Shown one piece after another: positions 7,614 to 17,410 of a stretch of DNA of 64,000 bases (position 1 is its first letter; each line of letters opens with the position of its first letter). A model generated the notes under the pieces. The model ran no database searches and was not told the origin of the DNA. It was given only the letters and a program-made list of their open reading frames with translations. The stretch is from positions 5,587,001-5,651,000 of the forward strand of contig NZ_CP104467.1 in the NCBI RefSeq assembly GCF_025369935.1. Reading direction: 5' to 3'. This DNA comes from Paenibacillus andongensis. Lineage in GTDB: Bacteria; Bacillota; Bacilli; Paenibacillales; NBRC-103111. The translations under genes were made by a program, and so were the position numbers.

Positions 7614-10600
7614 TTATTGAACCCTATGAACGCCTACTGATTTATTGACATTGCCAATAATTTGGACTGGAATGTCCTCCGTTTTCACAATACCGTTGTG
7701 GTAACGAATTTGAAAATGAATGGTTTGCAGTCCTTGAGGCAAGCCCTCCGCAAATGACTGGAATTTCGCATCAAACAGTTCTCCGCTAAAAGAGGTCGCA
7801 TCCCCTCCTGCTGCAACTAAACGTTCAGATACATATAGTGCATGCCCATCTAACCCTGTCGTATCGATCCAAGCTGTCACTTCGTCTACAGGAGCAGGTG
7901 AACTCTTGCTAGAAACGATGAAAATTTCCCCAGAGTAGAATTCCTTAGGTGCCGAAACCGTCTGGTGACCGCTCTTTTCATGCAAAATCAGCCAGTTGTC
8001 TGTATAAGTGACATCCGAACGAATCGTCAACGGCATCGCCGAAATCATTTTAACTACGGTGTTAGAAAGACGTCCATCGGATACTGTTAACGACACCTTA
8101 TACATACCAGGCTTAAGGAATCGATGAGAGATATCTTTAGTAGAAAAAGTGGAAGTAACCCCGTCAGGCTGCTCTAATTTCCACGCATAGGTTAGAACAT
8201 CACCATCTGGGTCAAAAGATGTATTCATGCTTGTCACTACATCCCCCTCCCAAACCGGCTTTGGTGTCCAGTCAAATTCGGCTACAGGTGCTCGATTGAT
8301 ATAAAACCAAGTTTGAGCGGAATAATCTGACCAAGTAACCCCATCAAATACTCTAACTCTGACGCGGAGTTTTTGACCGGCTGGAAGCTCCTGATTGACC
8401 ATCCAACTCCCCACGTTAGAAACAGTTCCTTGGTAGAACTGCCCTGAATCCAGCAACAGTACATCGTTAGCCTCGTTGGTTATTTGCATTTGGAAATACG
8501 TGAAGGTTGTACCCGGATCTGGATCGGTTTGGTTCCACTCAAAGGTAGGGCGCAGCTCGGAGAAAATGGTAGGCGCAGCTTGCGTCCCGCTTGGAATCGT
8601 CATGTTGGCTACTGGAGGCCTATTCATAGTGAACCAACCGGAATTAGACCACGCCGACCAGTATCTTCCATCATGCACTCTAACTTGAACTTGGAAAGGG
8701 CCATTTTGACCTTGAATTAACGAAAGACCAAACCACTCTGTAGGATGAGTATTCCAAGTAGTAGCGATAGTATAGTAATCACAGTTGTTCCAAGAGTTAT
8801 TGTCACTATCATAGCTACAAGAGTGCGCAAAGCTACCATATCTTTGAGCATCGTATACGTACCCATATTGGTTATACTGAACTTGAGTACCATTAGCATT
8901 TAGAATACGGTATTGGAAACTACGATACTCCGTAGGGACATCTGGATCATTCTGATTCCAAGATGGTTTCAAAACTCCGTCAGAAATAGGGGTAGGATTG
9001 GCTTGGGTTCCATTAGGGAACGTCAATGTAGCCGTGGGAGGGAATCCTAATGCAAAATACCTTTCCGACCATCCCGACCAATCTCCTTGTTCATCCTGTA
9101 CCCTAATTCTAACCTTGTAAGTTAGATTGGAGTACACAGTCATTGGATAGTTATAGCTTAATGAAACTGTATGACCATCACTGAGTACGTTAGAGACTTT
9201 TACAATATTTGGGTTATTCATGCTAAACCATTGCCATTGCGGATTATTATAATAATTATAGTAGTATTGTTGCACATCAATTTCCGAGCGAACAATTCGG
9301 CTATCAGCATCGTAATCTACCGCATTCCAAGTAAATAAAGGATTATTCCCTGCTGATCCAGACGGATTATTCATATCCGTACTCGTATGGCTCGTAATAT
9401 CAACGAATGGCGCATGATTCGCAGGTGGTGCGTCTAGCCACAAAATAGCTTCAGCCCAATCCGACCATGCTCCGTATTCGTCTTTAACAGCCACCCTAAA
9501 TGTGTAAGCCCCCATTTCTTTCACTCTCGTTAATTTACCGCTAACCGTAGTACCATCTGGCTTAATGTACTCATATCTTCGATCAACGATTCCGCGAGTA
9601 GCGGAGTAATCAATCCCAGTTGGTTCCGTAGAGTAGGTCCAGTTGTTTAACCAACGATCTGGATCATAGCTTTGATCATCATAAGATACGTTATAATATG
9701 GATCTTGACTTACATTCAAAACCCCTATAGGTCTACGATGGATCAAAACATTTCTTGCGTACGGGTCAGATTCAGATAAGTACTCGGCGAAGGCTGGATT
9801 TGGATATTTAAAGCCAACTGGCGTAGGATCATCTGCACCAATGAAGGTTAATTTATAGACCCCTACTTTGTCTAACGTTTTTATCGGATCACCCATGACT
9901 GTCTGATTATGATAAGCCGAAAGTCCACTTCTACCATCTCCCGAATCCAAAAACTTCGTAGAGTTCGTATGCTCGTACTTCCATTTATCCATACTAATCA
10001 AATGATCATCACTTTCAGGATCCACAAACTCCGTAGAGTACGTCAGTTCTTCCCCCGCAATGCCGGTATCACTAATTTTATTGTTATCTACAATCGGCAC
10101 TTTGACATAGAAGTTACGGAAGTGAGAACCATATCCGCCTATGAAAAATCCATACGTACCTTCTGTTAAGGCAAGTTCGGTTACTTCCATAATAGGAACT
10201 GTACCCATCCGCACCTTTATTTTTCCACCTCTGACACTAACCTTTATGTTGTTAAAAGACGTCGTAGACAACCAGACTGGCGTTGACCGTAATTCGGTAC
10301 GCACACCACCAACAAGCTTCGATAAGCTTATTTTGTTAGTTGTAAACTCTAATCGATACATCGTATTGTTATTCGTTGCTCTAAAGATTAAACCCGAAGG
10401 AGCATTCGCATTCGTATTCACACTAGATTGTAAGAAATCGAACACGTAATCTGCGTCTGCAATACTCGTATCCTTCTTCATGGTTTGACCAATTTCTGCT
10501 ATAGCATAGCTAGAAGGACTAGTCGTTCCACCATTTATCTTATAGTAGTAGAATTTACGTTCTGATTGACTATCATCTTCATCATAATGAGAAACATAGC

Positions 10601-13600
10601 TGCCTACACTACAAGAACCACAAGACGTCCATTGGAAATTCCATCTTCTCAACTTATAGTGCTCTTCTTGAAGAACGACTTGAAATTCTCCATCTGCACT
10701 TAATCCTGCCGAAGTTACCGTATATCTAAACCTCTCTTGAAGCGTTTGTTCGTGAGAGAAAGTATTAGTTGGTCTAGTTCCTTTGGTCGTATATGAAGCT
10801 AGTTGGTTTGCATACTTATCAGCAACTACGATTTTGTTCATACCGTCAACGATATAGACATATCCGTCAGCCGAAACAGAATAATTCACATCAATTAAAG
10901 TTGAACTATTGCTATCTGAACCGTCCCCTCGAATTACACTGCCATCTGTAGTCCTTGAACGATTATTGAAGTAAATATCTTTGAATATTTCTATCTTCTT
11001 CGTAACACCTGTTTGTTTGTTATAAGAAACAAAGTATTCACTGACGGTGCCAGCTTGGTTACTACTAGAACCCGAACTTCCAGAACTATATGTATCCGTA
11101 GTTAGATTCATTGGTTGTTCTCGATACAGATAAACTTCTGAGTCTTCATAAATACCCGTAAGTGTAGGTGCAGGAATTACAGTATTCGCAGCTACTTCTA
11201 ACCCAGTCTCAACGTCAAGCCAAGTAGTTACTACACACCAACATCCATAGGAATAGGTACCTCCAAGTGATACCTTAGTTCCATCATTGTTTAATTTTAA
11301 GTTACCATGAGGTGATCTTACGCCACTTTCACTAGATGAACAGTCGCCAGAACATCCATCATAATTGTATTGACCAGAACGACTCCAAGATACTGTACCG
11401 TCAGCTGTTTTACGATAAATAGTCCATTTTTCAATATAATCATTATCGTTATAATTGTAGGCTTGGTAATCTAACGAATAGGCGCCACCTTTAGCATCAT
11501 AGGCTAGAAACTTTCCTGGATTATCCGGTGTGGGCTTATTAGGAACATACTTCTGTTGAACATAATCATAAGTATTTCCCAAACCTCCATCTATCCTGAT
11601 GTTCGTCCCATCAAAAAATGGAATGGAACCAACAGAACCAACTCCGTATCTATTACCCAAAAATTGTGTGTTAAATAACTGAGGAACGGGGAAGGTATGC
11701 CAAGCGTTATAGGTTGTTTTTTGGTACTGTTCAGGAGTAATCGTTAATCCTGTTGCAGGTCCATTGAAGGGCTGTTTACCATAATGAGATGTTAAACCAT
11801 TGGTAGCAGTGTTGTATGTAAATCCAATATCTCTCACTTTATTCAAATTAGGATTAGTTAAAGAAGAGCCTTGCCAATGATCTCCATATGCCATTAGCAT
11901 TTCATTTTCCGAGGTTGTATGAAATAAAGGGGGTTCTGGATTTGCGCTTGTGACAGAGAATGAAACTTCGGGGGAATCATTTTTGATATCAACAACATAG
12001 CTTCTGGTATTCGTTAAACCCCAATCCTCCTTTGTTTTTACCGTTAATTTATACTTACCTACCTTAGGAGCTGTAAGAATTGCCGGTCCACCAACGGATA
12101 TCGGTATATTTAATGGCATATGATCGTTAAAAATTCCATCGTCATTGCTATCATACACATAGGTAATTGACGTTTCTACGATTACATCCCCATCAGGACT
12201 GTAAGATAAATCCCTGAATTGAACATTTCCTCTAACAGCAAAAATAGGCAGGTTGATGACGGCTACTGGAGGCTTATCCTCGACAACGTTTATGTTTTTA
12301 ATTGCTATGTTTTCTGGCAAGCTGCGTACTCCGTAATTGTCCTTTACTTCTAAGGTAACAGTCTCGATACCAACATTCGGATAAACGGGGAGATTATTCG
12401 TCCAGAAATACTCCGTTATCGTTCTGTTTTTAGCTGGTTTGCTGCATGCTCCATTAATTGCGTTAGCTGGAAGAGGACGGTTTTGTACGACGCGGTTTGG
12501 CACATTAATACAGGGAATTGGCTCCGGGCGCATGACTGTTATTGTTGCATCCTTCTGCGTACAAGCTCCCTTATCATCACACATTCTAGCTGTAATCTTA
12601 TGATCGCCAACGGAATTTGGAGCGGTTAACCAAGTTAACTTTTCCTCTCCTTTTAGATAACCTAGAGATGGGAAACTTTTAATCCAGTTACTAGTACTAT
12701 CAGCAAACTTCCACTCAAAAGTAACATAGTCATCATCAGGGTCATAGTGGTTAGGCGCAACCTCGGGAAGCAACCTCACATTCAGTCGGTCTCCTACAAT
12801 GGTATCGAGCAAAGGAGTCCTGCTGTAATAATCAGCATCAGCAAACCATCCGATCTCAAATTGAGGTGGTCGATTCGGAGGTTTTGGACCGATTACAAAA
12901 GTCCCTGATCCGAAGTATGAAGTCCCCCCGCAACTATCTTCAAGTTTATACTCGATAAGAACGGTCCCACTTTCCATATTACCCGGATAACCGATGAATC
13001 CCATCATCCCATAAGCAAAAATCGACATGTCACTTGTTGCCGTACTGGTTAATGTACTCCAGCCATATTGCACATAACCGCCCGTTGTTTGGGACAAGAT
13101 GAATCTACCGCGCACTGGCGTACAACCCGGTGGAATCGTCCAGTCTGCTTGAATCAAATCACTCTCTTTCCAAGAGATCGAAGGTTTGTCAGCTTTGGTA
13201 GTTCCATCAAAATCCCCTCCACTTGGCGTACAACTTGGGACTGGCGTAATGAATTGACTCAGCACGTTATTGCTGGCACTTGCCTCGGGAATATCATCAT
13301 TCGAATCTAGATTCATGGTGATGCTCTTCATGCTACTGAATGTATATGGCACCGATTCGGTTATCGTCTGACCTGCACCTAATCCTGAGGAATAGATGAA
13401 AGTCTTGAACACCGTGCCATCCGCAGCTAGAGTCACACTGAAGGAATCACCACTTGGAATTGCTACACCGATATTTTTAAATTTAATTGTAATATTTACG
13501 CTTGTACTTTGTGGTACACAGGCTCCGACGTCGATTGAGATGTAAGATAGATCTGCTTTAACTGGGGCGGTGTAAGAAACGTCTATGGACATTTGGTATT

Positions 13601-14576
13601 TGTAGGTGATGCCTTTCCAAAGGCCGATAGCGAACATTGTATAGTTACGAAGCATCCCACCAGATCCGTCAGAGTCAGGTTTATCTTTAATTTGATCAGG
13701 GGGAACCGATCCGTCCAATAACATCATAGTACGGATCATACCCGTTCCTGGAGTGTCACCTTTACCATAAGCTAATGGTATCGCACCATAATCATCACTC
13801 GGCTTTTCAGCCCCAATTATTGATATACTACTTTGATCTAATTTATCCGGATCGGTGATATCGGCTCCCATATCTCCAGGGTCGGCAGAAGATTGATTAA
13901 AAAACCAACCAGTGGCACGAGGCACTTCATATGCTGTGGTAACAGCATAGCCTTCTATATCTTTAGCGTAATCAGCTACTTTATCGCCACTAGCACCGTT
14001 AGCGTGATATAGAGGTGACTGATAGGAGTAACGTAAGTCAGGTCCAAAAGTGCCAGAGTCACTATAATTAAAATTGTCAACTAAAGTGTATCTTTGTCGT
14101 CCCCACAATGGGATATTTCCTGGATAAGGAGAAGGGGTTCCACTAGCACCATCGAACTCAACCGGAATAGTCTTTGATCCCTTGTGTTCCCATATTTTAC
14201 CGGATGGTTGACGATATATTTGGTGCATTGGCTTTGTCGCAGACTTGCCATAAACTGTGGTGTTCCCACCAGCTAAACTGTTCAAAGTTATAGTGGTTGC
14301 TGTAAATGAGGCACTACCACCAGAACCACCTTGATTATGCAAAGTTACCCCAGTGATTGTCCCACCCACAAGTGAACTGACATCCTTAGTGAATGTTTTA
14401 GTTGCGGAGGAAGAATACTGGGCAGCAATAGATGATGTGTTATAAGTTCCTTGTTCAAAATTGTAATACAAAGTAATTGAAGACGCAGCCTGAGATGTGC
14501 CTCCCGGATCTAAAAATGGTATTAATAATTCCATTAAAATTAAGAAGAGCAATGCCTTATTAATAAACTTGCGCAA
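7614..14576 (-). CDS. giant secreted multidomain protein (CARDB, PKD, Fn3-like modules)
   Basis: About 2320 residues. The signal peptide runs from residue 1 to about 33 with a likely cleavage at SQAAS. In order I see a CARDB-type domain (about 340-448), PKD/Ig-like modules (about 575-870), a long central region with propeller-like segments (about 870-1380), a jelly-roll concanavalin-like domain (about 1385-1505), three related Fn3-like modules of 120-140 residues starting near 1720, 1850 and 1985, and a classic PKD domain near 2095. About 20 cysteines occur, several paired (CSGDC, CWC, CGSC). No LPXTG or SLH anchor is present. The GTG at 14585 is less likely than the TTG at 14576, which follows AGGAG at proper spacing. 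It lies 13 bases behind an SLH-protein gene, probably in the same transcript. A role in adhesion or polysaccharide binding is inferred from domains only. Confidence 0.85.
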   Translation of the reverse strand: MRKFINKALLFLILMELLIPFLDPGGTSQAASSITLYYNFEQGTYNTSSIAAQYSSSATKTFTKDVSSLVGGTITGVTLHNQGGSGGSASFTATTITLNSLAGGNTTVYGKSATKPMHQIYRQPSGKIWEHKGSKTIPVEFDGASGTPSPYPGNIPLWGRQRYTLVDNFNYSDSGTFGPDLRYSYQSPLYHANGASGDKVADYAKDIEGYAVTTAYEVPRATGWFFNQSSADPGDMGADITDPDKLDQSSISIIGAEKPSDDYGAIPLAYGKGDTPGTGMIRTMMLLDGSVPPDQIKDKPDSDGSGGMLRNYTMFAIGLWKGITYKYQMSIDVSYTAPVKADLSYISIDVGACVPQSTSVNITIKFKNIGVAIPSGDSFSVTLAADGTVFKTFIYSSGLGAGQTITESVPYTFSSMKSITMNLDSNDDIPEASASNNVLSQFITPVPSCTPSGGDFDGTTKADKPSISWKESDLIQADWTIPPGCTPVRGRFILSQTTGGYVQYGWSTLTSTATSDMSIFAYGMMGFIGYPGNMESGTVLIEYKLEDSCGGTSYFGSGTFVIGPKPPNRPPQFEIGWFADADYYSRTPLLDTIVGDRLNVRLLPEVAPNHYDPDDDYVTFEWKFADSTSNWIKSFPSLGYLKGEEKLTWLTAPNSVGDHKITARMCDDKGACTQKDATITVMRPEPIPCINVPNRVVQNRPLPANAINGACSKPAKNRTITEYFWTNNLPVYPNVGIETVTLEVKDNYGVRSLPENIAIKNINVVEDKPPVAVINLPIFAVRGNVQFRDLSYSPDGDVIVETSITYVYDSNDDGIFNDHMPLNIPISVGGPAILTAPKVGKYKLTVKTKEDWGLTNTRSYVVDIKNDSPEVSFSVTSANPEPPLFHTTSENEMLMAYGDHWQGSSLTNPNLNKVRDIGFTYNTATNGLTSHYGKQPFNGPATGLTITPEQYQKTTYNAWHTFPVPQLFNTQFLGNRYGVGSVGSIPFFDGTNIRIDGGLGNTYDYVQQKYVPNKPTPDNPGKFLAYDAKGGAYSLDYQAYNYNDNDYIEKWTIYRKTADGTVSWSRSGQYNYDGCSGDCSSSESGVRSPHGNLKLNNDGTKVSLGGTYSYGCWCVVTTWLDVETGLEVAANTVIPAPTLTGIYEDSEVYLYREQPMNLTTDTYSSGSSGSSSNQAGTVSEYFVSYNKQTGVTKKIEIFKDIYFNNRSRTTDGSVIRGDGSDSNSSTLIDVNYSVSADGYVYIVDGMNKIVVADKYANQLASYTTKGTRPTNTFSHEQTLQERFRYTVTSAGLSADGEFQVVLQEEHYKLRRWNFQWTSCGSCSVGSYVSHYDEDDSQSERKFYYYKINGGTTSPSSYAIAEIGQTMKKDTSIADADYVFDFLQSSVNTNANAPSGLIFRATNNNTMYRLEFTTNKISLSKLVGGVRTELRSTPVWLSTTSFNNIKVSVRGGKIKVRMGTVPIMEVTELALTEGTYGFFIGGYGSHFRNFYVKVPIVDNNKISDTGIAGEELTYSTEFVDPESDDHLISMDKWKYEHTNSTKFLDSGDGRSGLSAYHNQTVMGDPIKTLDKVGVYKLTFIGADDPTPVGFKYPNPAFAEYLSESDPYARNVLIHRRPIGVLNVSQDPYYNVSYDDQSYDPDRWLNNWTYSTEPTGIDYSATRGIVDRRYEYIKPDGTTVSGKLTRVKEMGAYTFRVAVKDEYGAWSDWAEAILWLDAPPANHAPFVDITSHTSTDMNNPSGSAGNNPLFTWNAVDYDADSRIVRSEIDVQQYYYNYYNNPQWQWFSMNNPNIVKVSNVLSDGHTVSLSYNYPMTVYSNLTYKVRIRVQDEQGDWSGWSERYFALGFPPTATLTFPNGTQANPTPISDGVLKPSWNQNDPDVPTEYRSFQYRILNANGTQVQYNQYGYVYDAQRYGSFAHSCSYDSDNNSWNNCDYYTIATTWNTHPTEWFGLSLIQGQNGPFQVQVRVHDGRYWSAWSNSGWFTMNRPPVANMTIPSGTQAAPTIFSELRPTFEWNQTDPDPGTTFTYFQMQITNEANDVLLLDSGQFYQGTVSNVGSWMVNQELPAGQKLRVRVRVFDGVTWSDYSAQTWFYINRAPVAEFDWTPKPVWEGDVVTSMNTSFDPDGDVLTYAWKLEQPDGVTSTFSTKDISHRFLKPGMYKVSLTVSDGRLSNTVVKMISAMPLTIRSDVTYTDNWLILHEKSGHQTVSAPKEFYSGEIFIVSSKSSPAPVDEVTAWIDTTGLDGHALYVSERLVAAGGDATSFSGELFDAKFQSFAEGLPQGLQTIHFQIRYHNGIVKTEDIPVQIIGNVNKSVGVHRVQ

Positions 14577-14589
14577 TATGACCACGCTC

Positions 14590-15633
14590 CTATTTAGATG
14601 CTAAAATTGTTTTATTGTATAGAATATCAAATACAATTCCAAGATTAGCAATTCTATTAGGCAGGGCGTAAGCAACAAAACCCTCATGGGTCTGTGGTTT
14701 ATTAAATTCCATCCACCCAGTTAAGGCTTGCTCAGTAAGAAGAAGCTCATCAGAAGTGCCTAATTGCGTCAAAACTTGTGTTGGCAACATGTCAGGTGCG
14801 CCAACACCAGCTTCAGAGGCTACCACAGTGAAGTTTGCCAAAATAACTTTGTTGTCTGTTTTGCTTGTGGACTTACCCCAAGTTCGCATGTCAATAAGCT
14901 TCATATATGGATCATCCGGATCAGCAGGGTCGGCAACGATAAGTTTATTCAACTTAACCGCAACGCCCTCAGAATATTTCCAAGTGGTTCCAATCTCCTT
15001 TGGCTTCAAACCAAGCATTGTACCCACATTACTACCAGTCTCAGCAATCTCAGCAGCACTGGCAGCATATTTATCAACTACTAATTTCTCCCCACGTTTC
15101 GCAGACAAAATACGCTCAATAATCGTGATCGCCTGTGCACGAGTACTTGTCCCATAAGGCGCTAAATCAGTCGTGCTAACTCCATGAATCAGCCCTAGCT
15201 TCACTGCATCAAGCATTGACCCCTTCAGAGTTTTATCCACACTCCGAGCGCTTAACATAGCCATTTCAAAACGTTGTAGTGGCTCATTATATCTTTCCGG
15301 AAATTCCACAGGGATAACACTTAACTCCTTCAGCCTGTTAACATAAGGAACGAACCAATCATTCCCCTCAACCTTTTCTACTTTTTCACCTGCCGCAGAA
15401 GCTAACATTTTGATAAACTCTGCACGGCTAATCGGTAAATCCGGTTTAAAACTACCATCTTCATAGCCATCGACGTATTTCTTTTCCACTGCTGTTTGAA
15501 TAGACTGTTCCGCCCAATGCTGAGATGTGTCCATGAACTTGATAGGGCTTTGTGCTGAGGAGTTAATCGCATCATACCCAATGGAAGCTGCGCATAATAC
15601 CGAACATAAAATAATTGAATACTTTTTTTTCAT
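14590..15633 (-). CDS. SLH-domain surface protein
   Basis: Secreted protein of 347 residues with signal peptide at residues 1-28 (MKKKYSIILCSVLCAASIGY start). SLH repeats follow: the first at about 33-75 (DTSQHWAEQSIQTAVEKKYV, GYEDGSFKPDLPISRAEFIKM), a second and third, more diverged, over about 88-180, ending with STRAQAITIIERIL. These bind pyruvylated secondary cell-wall polymer in related species. The C-terminal half (180-347) has no recognised domain. Ribosome binding site GAGGGG precedes the ATG. The giant protein follows directly, so this may be its wall anchor or partner (inference). Confidence 0.88.
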   Translation of the reverse strand: MKKKYSIILCSVLCAASIGYDAINSSAQSPIKFMDTSQHWAEQSIQTAVEKKYVDGYEDGSFKPDLPISRAEFIKMLASAAGEKVEKVEGNDWFVPYVNRLKELSVIPVEFPERYNEPLQRFEMAMLSARSVDKTLKGSMLDAVKLGLIHGVSTTDLAPYGTSTRAQAITIIERILSAKRGEKLVVDKYAASAAEIAETGSNVGTMLGLKPKEIGTTWKYSEGVAVKLNKLIVADPADPDDPYMKLIDMRTWGKSTSKTDNKVILANFTVVASEAGVGAPDMLPTQVLTQLGTSDELLLTEQALTGWMEFNKPQTHEGFVAYALPNRIANLGIVFDILYNKTILASK

Positions 15634-15703
15634 AAAAATCCCCTCTTTCTATTGGTCACTCATTAAACGTAACTTATCCTTATTGGAAGTATCGCAAAAT
15701 ATA

Positions 15704-15753
15704 AAAAACCGCCCAGCAATCGCCTAGCACACAGCGACACATGGGCGGTTCTT
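15704..15753 (-). terminator. orphan terminator in the leader of the SLH operon
   Basis: On the minus strand AACCGCCCA (15750-15742) pairs with TGGGCGGTT (15715-15707), followed by TTTTTT. No minus-strand gene lies upstream of it, so it sits in the 5' leader of the SLH gene. A candidate promoter (TTTACA, 17 bases, TATTTT with a TG extension) lies about 30-70 bases upstream on the same strand. Confidence 0.6.
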
Positions 15754-15863
15754 CCGCTCGCATTCCATATTCTTCTTGTTTGAAAATACCATAAACTAGT
15801 AGTTTTGTAAATCTCTAATTTTAAGATGTACTTAAAGTTTTTTTGAAAATTGTCCCAAATGCA

Positions 15864-15926
15864 TTGACAATACAATTGAGAATCGTTATCATTTAAATCA
15901 TTGTGTGAAAATGAAAATCATTATCA
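15864..15926 (+). promoter_or_regulatory. promoter with two Fur boxes for the flavodoxin transcript
   Basis: TTGACA at 15864-15869 and TATCAT at 15887-15892 are 17 bases apart. Fur box 1 (TGAGAATCGTTATCA, 15877-15891) overlaps the -10 element; Fur box 2 (TGAAAATCATTATCA, 15912-15926) lies just past the start site. Each differs from the 7-1-7 consensus at one or two positions. Together they predict iron repression. Confidence 0.88.
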
Positions 15927-15959
15927 ATATAATTTCGATCAGTTAGGAGTGTGTTTAAA

Positions 15960-16145
15960 GTGGGACTTTTGTTTGAAATGGTTAAAAAAACGGAAAGTCA
16001 CCGAGATCAGGAGTGGGCATATACTCAAGAGCATACGAACTACATAAATGTACAAGAACTATCGATATTATATGATTTACAAACCAGAGATCTTCGTAAG
16101 CCTGAATATAAAATCATAACAATTAGGGGGAATAAGGATGAGTAG
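15960..16145 (+). CDS. small Fur-controlled hypothetical protein upstream of flavodoxin
   Basis: Charged protein of 61 residues that I do not recognise, with no membrane segment or signal. The chosen GTG at 15960 is ten bases behind AGGAG; a GTG at 15951 is too close to it. The stop codon overlaps the flavodoxin start by eight bases (ATGAGTAG), and the flavodoxin ribosome binding site lies inside the frame, so translation is likely coupled. It is the first frame after the two Fur boxes. It could be a real small protein of iron starvation or a leader that sets flavodoxin translation. Confidence 0.6.
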   Translation: MGLLFEMVKKTESHRDQEWAYTQEHTNYINVQELSILYDLQTRDLRKPEYKIITIRGNKDE

Positions 16146-16584
16146 AATCATTATCGTGTTTGCAAGCATGACAGGTAATACGGAAGAGATGGCTGATGCG
16201 ATTGCTGAAGGATTGAAAGAAGCAGGCATTGAGCCTGTTGTGAAGAATGTGATCGACACGAACGCTGAGGAAATTACCCTATATGACGGTATCATACTTG
16301 GCAGTTACACATGGGGAGACGGAGATTTAGCAGACGACTTCCTCGACTTTTACGATGAGATGGATGACATTCAGTTAGATGGGAAAAAGGCGGCAGTGTT
16401 CGGATCTTGTGATTCTTCCTATTCCGAATATGGGGCTGCCGTTGATACATTAGTAACGAAGCTAAAAGAATTGGGAGCGGAAGTAACTCTGGAAGGTTTA
16501 AAGATTGAATTGTCTCCTTCAAAGGATGACAAAGCCTTATGCCGACAATTCGGCAAACAGTTCGCGCAATCGTTGAGCGTGTAG
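16138..16584 (+). CDS. flavodoxin
   Basis: Short-chain flavodoxin of 148 residues, an FMN electron carrier that replaces ferredoxin when iron is scarce. The phosphate-binding loop is SMTGNTEEM at residues 10-18. The flavin-stacking loops are at SYTWGDGDLADDF (about 57) and GSCDSSYSEYGAA (about 90). Ribosome binding site GGGGG/AAGG precedes the ATG at 16138. The transcript is preceded by two Fur boxes, which fits induction by iron limitation. A 2[4Fe-4S]-free small ferredoxin gene is also in the window at 39.5 kb. Confidence 0.95.
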   Translation: MSRIIIVFASMTGNTEEMADAIAEGLKEAGIEPVVKNVIDTNAEEITLYDGIILGSYTWGDGDLADDFLDFYDEMDDIQLDGKKAAVFGSCDSSYSEYGAAVDTLVTKLKELGAEVTLEGLKIELSPSKDDKALCRQFGKQFAQSLSV

Positions 16585-16621
16585 TCCATTGAATACATAC
16601 AACTACTAATTTTAATTATAT

Positions 16622-16678
16622 AGGGCCTGTGATCCTGCTTGTTTCTCAATTGAAATGGGCAGATCGAGGGCTCTTTTT
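16622..16678 (+). terminator. terminator after flavodoxin
   Basis: AGGGCC, GATC and TGC on the left arm pair with GCA, GATC and GGGCTCT on the right arm with small bulges; a TTTTT run follows. Confidence 0.7.
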
Positions 16679-16750
16679 GCCATAACGTTTGTCATATGTG
16701 TGCTAGATTTAGAATAAGTAGTAATAGAGAAGAAAAGGAGGACCGCTTGT

Positions 16751-17347
16751 ATGCTAACTTTAAAATCTTGGACTAGTTTTTTTAACAAGGAAACGCCCGA
16801 ATTTTATAAAACCGTTAAAGTCCGTGCACCTCGCGATTTTTTTAACCGAGCAGAAGTTTTTATTGAAGATATCCAATACACAACAAATGAAGAACTGAAT
16901 GGTATGAATATAACGTTCCTCGTCAAACTATTATTTGATAATTTTCTTGATCACGTACGCCAAGATAAAGATTTGTACGATTACCTGTTGGATTTGAGAG
17001 AAACCTACAGTCATTTTTTAAACATGAATGCCTACGTAGTAAGTAACAATCTGCGAGATATAAATAGAGTGGCGAAGTTTCAGTGGAGTTTGTCTAACGT
17101 GTCTAGTATGAGCGGTGCAAGAGATTATTTGACCCTTAATGTAGACATCCATCCAAGAGAAGTCAACCGAATAGCCGTATTTTTCGATGATTGGGATTGT
17201 AAGTATGAGATGCCATTGGAAATGGACCTGAATGAACTTTTGTCGTTGCTCTTTATTGAATTCATCACTGAGCTAAGGAACGGACTTGCTGAGGAGACCA
17301 AACAGGAGATTGTTGCATCCATTTTAAAGAAATGGGAAGAACGTTAG
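16751..17347 (+). CDS. hypothetical cytosolic protein
   Basis: Product of 198 residues that I do not recognise. It has no signal peptide or membrane segment, and is rich in Asp, Glu, Phe and Leu with mixed alpha/beta character. A perfect AGGAGG ribosome binding site lies ten bases before the ATG. It stands alone between the flavodoxin terminator and a non-coding palindrome array, so context gives no hint of function. Codon use looks like that of its neighbours. Confidence 0.75.
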   Translation: MLTLKSWTSFFNKETPEFYKTVKVRAPRDFFNRAEVFIEDIQYTTNEELNGMNITFLVKLLFDNFLDHVRQDKDLYDYLLDLRETYSHFLNMNAYVVSNNLRDINRVAKFQWSLSNVSSMSGARDYLTLNVDIHPREVNRIAVFFDDWDCKYEMPLEMDLNELLSLLFIEFITELRNGLAEETKQEIVASILKKWEER

Positions 17348-17410
17348 CAAGATTCATTAAAATAATTGGCTTAAGCCTTTCTTGGATAGACGTGTTTTAA
17401 AAGTTGAAAC

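Noticed and set aside
15708..15750. Plus-strand terminator before the flavodoxin promoter
   Set aside because: On the plus strand the right arm is followed by CTTCCG, not a T run; the T run exists only on the minus strand.
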